From Pomphorhynchus laevis (Eukaryota > Acanthocephala > Palaeacanthocephala > Echinorhynchida > Pomphorhynchidae), in NCBI GenBank assembly GCA_012934845.2, contig WNNJ02001220.1, positions 1 through 64,000 on the forward strand: 64,000 bases of DNA, read 5' to 3'. Positions 23,508 to 33,787 of the stretch are shown here, one piece after another. Under the pieces are notes generated by a model. That model saw nothing but the letters and a program-made list of their open reading frames with translations, was not told the origin of the DNA and did not search any database. Both the position numbers and the translations under genes were made by a program. Position 1 is the first letter of the stretch; every line of letters starts with the position of its first letter.

Positions 23508-23965
23508 ACAAACACAAAATCAATGTTCCTTGCATCAAAATCCGTAAAATATGGATAATTCCACTTAAAAATATAATTTTAAAAACAAAGCAGGACGGAG
23601 CAAAGCAGGACGAAACAAAGCAGGACGAAACAAAGTAGGACGGAACAAACACAAAATCAATGTTCCTTGCATCAAAATCCGTAAAATATGGATAATTCCA
23701 CTTAAAAATATAATTTTAAAAACAAAGCAGGACGGAGCAAAGCAGGACGAAACAAAGCAGGACGAAACAAAGTAGGACGGAACAAGGCAGGACGAAACAA
23801 AGCAGGACGAAACAAAGCAGGACGAAACAAAGCAGGACGAAACAAAGCAGGACGAAACAAAGCAGGACGAAACAAAGCAAGACGGAACAAAGCAGGACGG
23901 AACAAAGCAGGACGGAACAAAGCAGGACGGAACAAAGCAGGACGGAACAAAGTAGGACGAAAGCA
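23508..23965. repeat. 15-bp minisatellite with higher-order duplication
   Basis: The unit aacaaagcaggacgg/a repeats head to tail from about 23580 to 23960. A leading segment (caaacacaaaatcaatgttc to tataattttaaaaac) occurs twice, at 23508 and 23647, 139 bp apart, so array and leader were duplicated together. Because 15 is a multiple of 3, all three minus frames stay open and give long pentapeptide ORFs (such as FRPAL). These are artefacts of the repeat. Confidence 0.92.
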
Positions 23966-23984
23966 TCCACTGCACCGAAAGCAC

Positions 23985-25735
23985 GAAGATAAAATTATTT
24001 AATTGGAATCACCAAGTAATTTTGTTTTCTTACAATAAATGCGAATATTTATTATTAGCAAAATAGTCTGCGATGATGTTATACAAATCAGTATATCATT
24101 TAAGTAAGACAACCGTTTTTACTCGACAACCTTTGAAGTATTGTCGATGCCGTTTATCGCTTCTGCTCAAAACACGAAAGCGTTTGCATTAGACAGCTAA
24201 ATGACCGATAAAATGAAATCAGTTTTGATACAAAGTGGAATGAATTTTGTGTCTCGCTAGTAATACCTAATCCAGTAATCACTTGTCATATGGCAAATGC
24301 TCAATAAACAAAATGGTCAAATTTATTAATCTAATTTTGATTAATTTAAATCACATTTTTAATTTATTGAAATTTTAATTCATTATAAAACAAAGAGAAC
24401 AACTATTCCATTGTGGTACATCACAGAGTAAAAATAAAATAATAAAATATCACAAGTGATGTTCAGTATTCTTCTTGGATTAATCTATTGACGACGATTT
24501 TATTAATTGGATTGGCATATAACTACAGTGATGCGTAGCTCTGTCAATTAAATCGAACATAAATGATGTGGTCTGAGTCAATGCTTGAAAACATATAAAT
24601 GACCACGCCGTAATACAAGTTCACGAAACGGTAATGACGTAAAGCTATGAACGGGACAATTAACATTGCTTGAATAATGTATAGATCAGCCTTTATAAGA
24701 TACTGTTCGGTTGTAAGCATGTTCAATTGTTAGATATGTTCATTGTATGGAAAATAATTTATGAATCTAACAAGGCATGAGCCACTTTGTAGTATGAATT
24801 CATATTTAAACCTGTCGCGGCTGATGAACATCATTAGCAATGCGTACATTGCATGGAGGTGGAGTGCACAATTAAACAACATGTGAAATTAACGCAACAA
24901 ATAATGATTTATAATCTGACGTTTAACTCAAAAGTATCGAAGGACGGCCATCGGGGCCTCTAACACAAGATTTTGGAAGCTTTGCCAGCTCCGTATGAAC
25001 CCGTTATCATGTAAGGCTACATGCAAAGTTAAATAATTTCATCGGATGTGTACTAATCTGATCAGTTTCACAGAATACGAATTTATTTCGGCTAGTTTTA
25101 AACAAGTAGCCAAGTTACGAACTTTCGAATGTGCATGGTGTGAAATTAACCCACGAGTGTATCTCACATATACAGTGTTTCTCTCCGTTATGGCTTTAAC
25201 TCAGAATCATACCATTGATAATTGTTATTTTTGTGGATTGATCATATCACTGAGGATCACACCATGCGATGTGAGACAAATCTCGACAAATGGCTTTATA
25301 GTATATCTTATATATACATAGTTGTTCGGATATACCTTTTCCCGTATTGTACAACATAAAAAGATAGTTGCGCAATTTACAGCGATAATTGCATTATTCA
25401 CAGAGATGATCGTACAATTTTTTAGAATTATTACTGAGGACAGATTAACGCTGGATTTAATATCAGCTTTAATCTAATAAAATGGAAAGTTTTGTTTGGA
25501 TCTAAAAACAATTGGCGACATCAAAGCCCAAATATGTAAATACCTATGAACAAAATGCTTGACATGGTCTTTATTATAAAAACTTTTAAGTTTTAAATAA
25601 TAATTGATTCTTTTACTAAAAACATTATGCAGCTAATAAACAAATTTAAAACATAAAAAACAAGCAATTAAAATTAGTTTTATAGTTCAATTTAATTCAA
25701 ATGTCTTCTTTATCATTAAGTGATTCAGGACCTCA
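23985..25735. other. Intergenic, no gene recognised
   Basis: Includes reading frames of 60-91 codons with no motif I recognise. No repeat boundary is clear. Confidence 0.5.
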
Positions 25736-25739
25736 CCAG

Positions 25740-27310
25740 GGCCTATCTTGCTCTATTCAAGACACTTTTGAACTTATTCAAGTCAGATCTAGCCGTCCAT
25801 TTAACCGTAATGGTAAAACACAGATATCTTACTCAATGTGTAAAGGCTGGGAGGGGTTGATTGTTCATAACAGATAAGATATTGCTAGTCTCTTTGGCTT
25901 TTTCTTAGTGGCAAGGGTGATATTGATGATAACCACGTGCGATTTGGATAAATTGAGGAGAAGATTGGATATGTGTAACTAGTCTTTTAATCTTAAGAAT
26001 AACTGGCTGATGTCTGAGACTACATCTTTGCACGTGCGCTCTGAAAACAAGGATGTGGTATCATCAGCGTATACCACTAGTTGTTGATCGCGTTTATATA
26101 GTTTGAATAGAGCAATGTAGGCAGCAAGAAATAAAATAGGAGATTGTGGGTATCCTTGAGGCACACCTATAATAGGACATCATGGTCATCTTTGTAAAAG
26201 AATCACTTAGTGTACATCAGTATTTCCACCCTCTTAACAATTCTCGAAGGCAACCCAAAGGACCTGAATAAAAGAGATAACAAAAAAGATATAAGTGCGG
26301 TTGAATGCAGCAGAACAATCAAGAAAGACAGCTACAGCAAGCTGATGATTATTATCTTGACAAAACTGATGAACTGCACCGATAACTGAATGGACTTAGC
26401 GACCTTTTACAAACCCTAGAAAATCAGGTGGGATTAAATTATGCCTACTTAAATAATCGAGGATTTTACGTGCAAACGCTCTGTCATAAATAGAGATAAG
26501 TGCTGAGTTTTGAATGGAAATGGGCCGCAGATCTTTAGGACATGTGATCAATTTTTCCTCATTAAAAGGATCCTTGCATTGAGAGGTAGGAATCAAATCG
26601 GGTTAGACTCGCATTTCCTACAACAGCGAAGCGTTGGATAGCTGCCTTAAAGAATATCACTCTGATTGGATCAAGTAGAACCTTTTCAGCAATGTATCCT
26701 CCTCTAACCGCCTACGAAGTAGATTATGAGATGTGAAACGTTGTCGCTACAGCTTAATGCAGACGGTCTTTAATAACCACTTCCCATGTAGTAAGAGTAT
26801 GTAAAGGATATTGTTTGTTATGCAATGAAAGGAGGCGACAGTGGTTTGTGGGTAAGATATTCGTTCCTGGTTATTCGGAGTGCTGCATTAATTCAACGAC
26901 CAGTTATGTCGTTGAAGTCACCAAGTAACATGTCATCGTCCTTCCCTAATATACTATCAAGGAGGTCACAGTTTTTGCTAATCTTTACCGGCCTAATATA
27001 GATATTAGCTATATTGATACGCTTACCGATCTGCTAAAGTGTTATCGCTAAACAAGATAGGACATGTCAAGCTTAGTTTAGTAAGAGGGATGATCTTAAA
27101 TGGCTTTTAACTAAGGGCCGTTGCTCTTTCACTGAACAATGTTCAGTAAAAAAGTTTGAGGCCACTTACCATTTCGTTAGTGTTACCAGAGTAAGCAAGC
27201 AACCCATAGTTAGAACTAGAGGTGGGAAGGTTACCCTTTCCATTCTCAGACCCAACAGAGGGACCGCTTTTCTTAACCTTGCTGGCACATTCAATCATTG
27301 TTTACTGTCC
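25740..27310 (-). mobile_element. LINE family A copy, degenerate
   Basis: Read on the minus strand from 27310: the end of ORF1, endonuclease remnants (27000-26870, GDFN region), the linker before the RT (26770-26600), and the RT fingers (CPKDLRPISIQNS...FVKGR, 26560-26396). The RT palm follows, with PQGYPQSPILFLAAY and LVVYADDTTSLF, 26164-25979. Many stops and shifts separate these pieces, and the thumb is largely lost. This is an old copy of the family found intact-like at 53650-57533. Confidence 0.88.
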
Positions 27311-27619
27311 ATATCTTACCTTTTTTTGACAATTTGATGGGAACCGGGTTGGCTAAGGCTAAACGCTTATTAGAGTGAAGTCCAGACTTACATACCGCAG
27401 AATGTTTCTTCTAACAAAACTTATACTTCTTATTCAAACTATCAGACCATAATTAGTGAATTTTTTAAAAGTTTATCAAGATGTCAAAATGTCAAGTGGG
27501 TTTTGTGAGATATTTAATGTTAAGCAATAAAACTGAAAACAATACAATCGGAATGTCTAAGAATTGTAAAGGTTATTACTTAGGTTATATTTATTACATT
27601 TATATAAAAAATAAAATAG

Positions 27620-27720
27620 GAATCCTGATCAGTGTTGTAGCATTTTGAATCGCTTCAATGCGGATCCGGATATAGTGCTTTCATTCAGAAGATTACATTG
27701 ATCCACAATCTGTTGTGATA
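27620..27720 (+). repeat. Dispersed ~100-bp repeat
   Basis: Closely matches 30090-30190 (attttgaatcgcttcaatg, ggatccggatat, gatccacaatctgtt). Unknown family. Confidence 0.8.
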
Positions 27721-27727
27721 ATTTTCG

Positions 27728-27831
27728 GGACTCCATCCGTAATTCCTTACATAGTTTACACAATTACGAATTGGCGATAATGCGAAGGGAGATTCTTACG
27801 AGCGTGTATTTGGTGTCTGTCTCAATACAAT
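27728..27831 (+). pseudogene. MITD1 duplicate fragment
   Basis: About 100 bp match 28155-28268 inside the MITD1-like gene (gggactccatccgtaattcc, cttacgagcgtgtatttggt), with small deletions and several changes that break the frame. It covers only the linker and the start of the C-terminal domain. Confidence 0.85.
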
Positions 27832-27894
27832 ACTATATATAATAGCTTTTTTGAGCGATAATACACATTAGATTTCTTAAATTTAAGTGATTTA

Positions 27895-28665
27895 ATGTCC
27901 CTTTGTAGATATCATTTAAACATTATGATAGACAACCATATAAAGTTAACTTTAACGCAGGCAGTCCAAAAAGACACGGATGGTTTAAGATCAGAAGCAA
28001 TAAAATTATATAGAGAAGGAGCAGAGGGGCTAAAAGCAAGCTTAAAAGATGCGGATAAATCGGAATGGATTAAACATCACGCAATTATAGAACATAAGAT
28101 CGAGCAGTATCTTAAACGTGCAGAAAAGCTCGAACAAATTGTAAGTGTTAATTTTGGGGACTCCATTCGTAATTCCTCAAATAGTTTACACCAAGAATTA
28201 CGAATTAGCGATAATGCGACAGGGTATTCTTACGAGCATGTATTTGGTGTTTGTCTCAATACAATCACTACTAAACTTATAGAGATTTACGATCCTTATA
28301 TACGGAGCAGACATCAATTACAGAATTTGGTAAGATTTCTTGAATTTGTCGTATCCAGACAATGCTCCGTCTCTGAAATATTGTTGTTCACCACGCGCGA
28401 AAATCCTAAAGATCTTCAAGAAAATACCTTACAAAGTTTGAAAAAGCAGCTAGCCACTTCGTACAGGATAAAATTTGAATACACATTCAAAGAAACACTT
28501 CATGACCGAGAGGTTAAATTTATTCCAGGTGGAGTAGTGCGCTTAGGTCGGGGACTCGATTATTTCAAAAATTGTGATGATAAGTGGGGACTAACGATCG
28601 GCTGCTATAATTTAAATATGCGGCCATGCAAAGAAACAGTTATTGACATTTTTAAAGACAGATAA
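27895..28665 (+). CDS. MITD1: MITD1 orthologue (MIT domain-containing protein 1)
   Basis: MITD1 binds ESCRT-III tails and acts at the abscission step of cytokinesis. The 256-residue frame is intronless. Residues about 15-83 form a helical MIT domain (LTLTQAVQKDTDGL...AIKLYREGAEGLKASL...HKIEQYLKRAEKLEQ). After a short linker, residues about 110-253 match the phospholipase-D-like C-terminal domain of MITD1. Landmarks are YEHVFGVCLN, IEIYDPYIRSRHQL, a TLHDREVKF match to human TIHDREIRF, RLGRGLDYFK, and the ending LNMRPCKETVIDIF. Length is close to the human protein (about 249). A second Met at residue 11 is an alternative start. A broken duplicate lies just upstream. The lack of introns, unlike the ITFG1-like gene, could mean a retrocopy that replaced or joined the parent gene. 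Confidence 0.93.
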   Translation: MSLCRYHLNIMIDNHIKLTLTQAVQKDTDGLRSEAIKLYREGAEGLKASLKDADKSEWIKHHAIIEHKIEQYLKRAEKLEQIVSVNFGDSIRNSSNSLHQELRISDNATGYSYEHVFGVCLNTITTKLIEIYDPYIRSRHQLQNLVRFLEFVVSRQCSVSEILLFTTRENPKDLQENTLQSLKKQLATSYRIKFEYTFKETLHDREVKFIPGGVVRLGRGLDYFKNCDDKWGLTIGCYNLNMRPCKETVIDIFKDR

Positions 28666-28689
28666 GACAGATAATATGTTGTTGTGTAG

Positions 28690-29130
28690 CTTAATTTTTA
28701 AATTATTATTTAAACTAATTATAACTGAAAATTATAATCTCTTATGTTGTCCGCAGATAATATAACTGGTTATATTACATATAATTTGACGTCTATAGCA
28801 ATTATTAAAACTTTAATATTAATTTAAATAACCACATTACAAAGGAAACAATCTAAATAATAAAAATATAAAAGATAAATTATACAATATCGGATTGACA
28901 TCTCCGAAGATATACCCAAGAAAGGACAAGTGTTCAAATGCATCAAGTGCGATATATAGGTACAAAGGTTGATTAAATATATCGCAAATATACATTTTCT
29001 CCACGAATATATCAACAAGGAAAGGAGAAAGTACAAGTTTTAAGTTATTATTCCAGCTAATTATAACTATGAAAAATATAATATCTTATGTGTTTCGCAG
29101 ATAATATAACTGGTTATATTATATATAACA
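28690..29130. repeat. Pair of ~100-bp direct repeats downstream of MITD1
   Basis: 28690-28790 and 29035-29130 share ctaattataact, a-aatataatctcttatgt and gcagataatataactggttat. Shorter taactggttata motifs continue to about 29400, giving a simple-sequence cluster. Confidence 0.75.
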
Positions 29131-29399
29131 AAGTATTCCGTAGAGCATTGAATTCGCACTTCGAAGTTGCTGTAACGAACACCTGATTTCTACCTTTTTA
29201 TGTTTTCTTGTTTTTATATTTGGTTTCCATCCAACAAGCAATCGCTTACCGGAGTAGTGTAATATATAATTGTAATAGTAGTGTAATATATAATGTATAA
29301 TAATATATAATAGAACTGGTTATATTATATAACTGGTTATGTATAATATATTATAATAACTGGTTATATATATTATAATATAGCCGATTATATCGTATG

Positions 29400-30080
29400 T
29401 GGTATTATGGATTATAATAAAAAATACATATAATGAGTGTTTACGCTTACCTTCGATTTTGTCTGTACGTACTACAAATTTAATTAATTTAATTTTAATT
29501 TTTAATTAAAAATAAAAATTAGCTGTTTTACTGAGATTAGATTAACAAATTTGAATAGATGCAATGAGTATTGAGAGTTTATATTGACACAGCGTATTCC
29601 GTCTAATGAAACTTGTAATTCAAATTCAAACATAATTCTGAACATTAGCCAATTCTTTGAACGGTGAATTCTTTGATGGACAATAGGATTTCACACAAGA
29701 TAATAATTAAAAAATTCATACGAAATGTAAAAATTATTGGATGAAGTGAATGCCCAAGAATGATATTTCTAGTGATTATCAAACCTTTGATATTACTTTA
29801 TCTTCATTTTGACATTGTACCTATAGTAATTGACATGATGCTCATTATAAAGTAAAGGAAAATGAAATTTCAGACGTACGCATTTGATAAGTTTAAAGTT
29901 TCTTCATCTTGAAGCGTTTAAACATTTTTAAATATAAAAGTAGTATATAATCTAAAAAGTATATAATTCACGATTTTAAATGTGGGCAAACGATATGACC
30001 TGTTTATTAGTTTATATTTTTGTACCCGACAAATGTCTCAGCTTTGCTCAATTTGAAATTACATTAATATAAAAGAAGAA
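29400..30080. other. Intergenic, no feature recognised
   Basis: AT-rich; no coding or repeat homology seen. Confidence 0.5.
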
Positions 30081-30089
30081 AGAAAATAG

Positions 30090-30310
30090 GAATCCTTATC
30101 ACAGCGTTATAGCATTTTGAATCGCTTCAATGGGGATCCGGATATTGTGCTTTCATTCAGACAATTACATTGATCCACAATCTGTTATCCGAATTGTCTG
30201 CTTTGTTAGTCTTGCTCTAACAATGACCACAAATAGTACAAGAGTCGTTAGGATAATATTCATACCATTGGAATCTCAACTCTGTAATTCATAACTTCTG
30301 TGCTGTCCTT
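30090..30310 (+). repeat. Dispersed repeat, two-part
   Basis: The first 100 bp match 27620-27720. The last 70 bp (taccattggaatctcaactc, then gtaattcataacttctg) match 36620-36670. It is probably one short repeat family of about 220 bp represented by partial copies. Confidence 0.75.
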
Positions 30311-30425
30311 CTTTTTAATAATAAGGATTTTGTTAGATAAAAATGCAGCCACTAAAAATTTAAAAATACAGCAGAAAAATAAAAGAAAAATTCAGAAACG
30401 ATGTTATTTTAATCTTCTAATGTCT

Positions 30426-33110
30426 TCACGGCCTCAGGTCCACAGGGATCTGAGCCCTCCAGCCAATCCAACACGCCGCTCTCCGATTAAACCACCCGGG
30501 GTCTCTCACCCCCCCCCGAAGAATCCAATTGAGGCGAACTATGCTCGGTAATCGCGAGATGAGGACCTTGAGAAACCTTAGTCTTTGCTCTGGCGGACTT
30601 CCTCTTGAAAAGAAGACTAATCCCGAGATAGCCCAAGTACACCAGAGGCGCACTTGAGTTTTCCCATTCAATGACAGATGCTGAGCCCGTTTTAGGGCCC
30701 ACCTAGCTCTCTTCAGAATACGTTTGAGTCTATCCAGGTCAGCTTTCGCTGACCAGCACACCGTAATGGTAAACCCCAGGTATTTTACTCGACTTGTGAA
30801 GGTAGGGAGTGGTCGATTAGTCAATATGGAAGAAAGAGCTGTGAGTGCTAGTCTCTTTATTTTTTCTTTGTCGCAGGAGCGCCATGAAAGACAACCACCT
30901 GCGATTTGGAGGAGTTTAAAATAAGATTGGATATGGGTAACTGATCTTTTAATCTTAAAAAGAAACGGCTGATGTCAGAGATTACATCTATGCACCTGTG
31001 TCTAGAGAACAGGGCTATGGTATCATCAGCGTATACCACTAGATGTTGGTCGCGTTTAAAGTATTTTAAAGTTTAATGAAGGCAGCAAGATACAAGATTG
31101 GAGAAAGTGGGGATCCTTGAGGCACACACGTAATAGGGTAGAACTGACATGCACACCTTGTTAACAATTCTCGCAGGCAAACCAATGGACCTGAGATAAG
31201 AGATAACAAGAGGAATGGAAATGCGGTCAAATGCAGCAGAAAAATCAAGAAAGACAGCTAGAGCCAGCTGATTACTGTTATCTTGACAAAACTGATGCAC
31301 TTCACCTATTGATGAATGGACCGAGTGATCGTTTACGTACCCATGAGAAAATGGGTCGCAGATCTTTAGGACATGAGACCAGATTACGTTTAGGTAAAAA
31401 AATTCTGCGACTAATATTGATGCCGGCTACATCAGATGGTGAGGCTAAAAGCATTGTGACGGTCACTTCTCTTCTCTGATCGGCTGTCAAAAGCTGACAG
31501 ACCCGAGAAGATAGTGGAGTGACGGATTTGAAGGTGCCCGGAAGTGGACCCCAAGAGTTTAGGATATCTGTAACAGATAAGTCCCTACTCCTGAAGCCAC
31601 CCCAATACCAGATTGGTTGGTGAGATTGAGTGGCTCCATAGTCATGTAGGGATAGTGACTCTTCCAATACTCTGTCAAGGCCAATGCTCCCAATCCAAAC
31701 CACAGCCCTATCCTTCCAGCAAACAAACTTCTCTTTCTTGAGTATCTTCCAAAAGGAAGACTGAGAAGGATTAAGGTAACCAAGGGTCGCCTTATCCCTG
31801 CTCAGCTGGAATTTATATCTAGAGCTCTAGTATTCATTCGAAAGTGTCTGTCTGGTGGAAACAGAGATATTAGGAAGGTGAAGCATTTTAGCCAGGACCT
31901 TGAGTTTTGTTGGAGTGGGATTGTAAATACGACTATTATAGGTAGTCGTAAGTAACGCAGTAGCTTGCGATGATCGGTAGGAATTAAATTCGGTCAAACT
32001 CTCATTACTAATCCTGGGAAAGAGTTGGATAGCTGCCTGAAAAAAGCCACTCTGATGGGATCAAAGTGAAACCTGCATCTAAGCAACGTATCTTCCTCTA
32101 TCCGCCAACGAATTAGGTTATGATAGGTGGTCTGTAGTTGACGTGACTGCTCAGTACATATGGGTTTTAACAACCACATCTTCTAAAGCAGTAATATGTC
32201 GAGGAGAGAATTTGTTGTTGAGCAATGAAAGGTGGGGGACGGTGGTTTGTGAATAAGATAGTAATTCCTGGCTCTGCGAAGTGCTGCATTAATCCAACGA
32301 CCATTTCTGTCGTTGAAATCACCAAGTAACATGTCATAGCCACTACCCAAAATACGATCCATGAGGTCACGGTTCTTGTGAATCTCTCCTGGACGGATGT
32401 AGATATTGGCTATACTGATGCGTTTACCGTTTTTACAAAGTGAAATAGCTAAACAAGTAAGGGCAGAAAAACTGTAGTTAAACAGGAGAGAAGATCTTAA
32501 GGAGCATTTAATTAGGGTTAAAAGCAGCAATGTCTCAACTTGAGACATTGCTGCTTTTAATCTGCAGTCAATGTAGTATGTCATATCTTTGTCGTTGGAC
32601 TTAGTGTCAGAGTTAGTATCGAATATCGTCTGTTTGGAAGCTTGAGCAAAAGTTAAGTCGTTGCCTGTATTTACCCTGTGCCTCGATTGGTATTCTTTAA
32701 ATGCCCTGCGTTCGCGGGACCACGATGGGTGGTCACCACTACAGTTAGAGCACTTTGCTTTGAGCAGACATTTTCCGTGATTGTCGGTGGAACCGCATAT
32801 TCCACAAGTTGGTGGGCTCATACATTTGCTGGCCCAGTGTCCCCATTGATGGCAGGTGCTGCAGAGGGGTAAGTCAATGACTCGGTATCCAGTAATGTAA
32901 AAATCAAATTATGTCCCAAAAATGGGTTAAACTTTGAATGCGAAAGCCGCGACACGTCTTCCAAGGATGCATGACTGAATGCTATAGAAATAGGATTACC
33001 TTTTTTATCCTTTATAAAGCGTATTTTAGATATGTTGAACAGTTTTTCAAGTGAGATTATGTCATCACTTGAGAGAAACGTAGGCATATTGTTTACATTC
33101 AACGATGCCT
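30426..33110 (-). mobile_element. LINE family A copy, rearranged
   Basis: Minus strand from 33102: ORF1 middle (LSSDDIISLEKLFNISKIRF), zinc-knuckle part (CGICGSTDNHGKC, CSNCSGDHPSWSRE), then an in-frame jump at 32520-32558 straight into the endonuclease (LIKCSLRSSLLFNYS...GDFNDRNGRW). This gives one 212-codon ORF1-endonuclease chimera (32821-32183). Downstream come the RT linker (32179-31302, several frames), RT palm (31300-30857, FLDFSAAFDRI, YADDTIALFS) and thumb/C-terminus (30824-30426, RVKYLGFTITVCWSAKADLDRLKR). The 5' end of ORF1 and the ORF1-ORF2 junction are deleted. At least six frame breaks are apparent. Confidence 0.9.
32520..32558. repeat. Perfect 19-bp palindrome at a LINE deletion junction
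   Basis: Arms 32520-32538 and 32540-32558 are exact complements around one base. It lies exactly where ORF1 sequence is joined to endonuclease sequence, so it probably arose by fold-back synthesis during the rearrangement. Confidence 0.9.
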
Positions 33111-33299
33111 GAATAGGTTTGAAGTCAATTCTAACTTTCTCAAAGTAATTATTTTGAAAATAACAAACGTATGCCTTTGCTAGGTCTTCTGTATAAACGA
33201 GATCTTGATTTCATAATCGTAATATTTGGTAGAATTAAAAATAATTCTATTTTCGAATTATAGTGAGAAATTCCGCGAGAAAACATTAAATAAGTTATT

Positions 33300-33440
33300 T
33301 CTTTTAATCGGAACCAGTAGTTCCGATCCTATTTAAATAATTTAACAAATTTATCTGATTGACTTTTGCTGTTTTTGTTAGTTAGTGAACTTGTAAACGT
33401 GCAGCTGGCACGGATTTGCCACATTAAATAAATTACTATG
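33300..33440 (+). mobile_element. LINE family C 3' end fragment
   Basis: Matches the 3' end of the family C element at 43280-43400 (aatttaacaaatttatctg, cagctggcacg, gccacattaaataaatta). No coding part is attached. Confidence 0.75.
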
Positions 33441-33479
33441 GGTTGCATAAGCAAGACATCCAGAACTTAATGTCTTTAT

Positions 33480-33735
33480 AAGTGTTTATGAAAACGTTGA
33501 AAAGAAACGGACCCAAGACAGATTCAGAGGCAACCTAAACTTGAGGCACACCTGAATTCTGCGAGATGATGATAAAATATTTACCACCAGAACAAAAATT
33601 TTGCTTACTGAGAAAATAATCATATCTAGCCAACAAGATATCAACCTAACCCGCAATTAATTAATGCTTCAAGAACATGCGGAAAATGTTCGGACGCCTG
33701 ACTGAAGTCAATGAACAACACGTCGACCGTAGCTC
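33480..33735 (-). mobile_element. LINE RT fragment, inverted
   Basis: Minus strand reads DVLFIDFSQASEHFPHVLEAL, then SGVPQV and SVLGPFLFNVFINT, the fingers-palm part of a CR1/Jockey-like RT with stops. It ends at the palindrome 33735-33787, from which a + strand LINE continues. Confidence 0.75.
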
Positions 33736-33787
33736 TTTAGGATGGTCTAGACGTAGCCTCTTTGGCTACGTCTAGACCATCCTAAAG
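33735..33787. repeat. Perfect 24-bp palindrome with 5-nt loop
   Basis: Arms 33735-33758 and 33764-33787 are exact complements around tcttt. It forms the junction between a minus-strand RT fragment and a plus-strand endonuclease. Confidence 0.93.

Noticed and set aside
23437-23984. Long cysteine-rich or proline-rich ORFs (CFVSS, FRPAL repeats)
   Set aside because: They are translations of a 15-bp minisatellite, open in all three minus frames.
24544-24726. 60-codon minus-strand frame as a gene
   Set aside because: Composition and position suggest chance; no homology recognised.
25046-25321. 91-codon frame as a host gene
   Set aside because: No recognisable motif, surrounded by non-coding sequence; probably chance.
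33735-33787. Bacterial-type terminator hairpin
   Set aside because: Eukaryotic context; the palindrome lies at a LINE junction without a T run.
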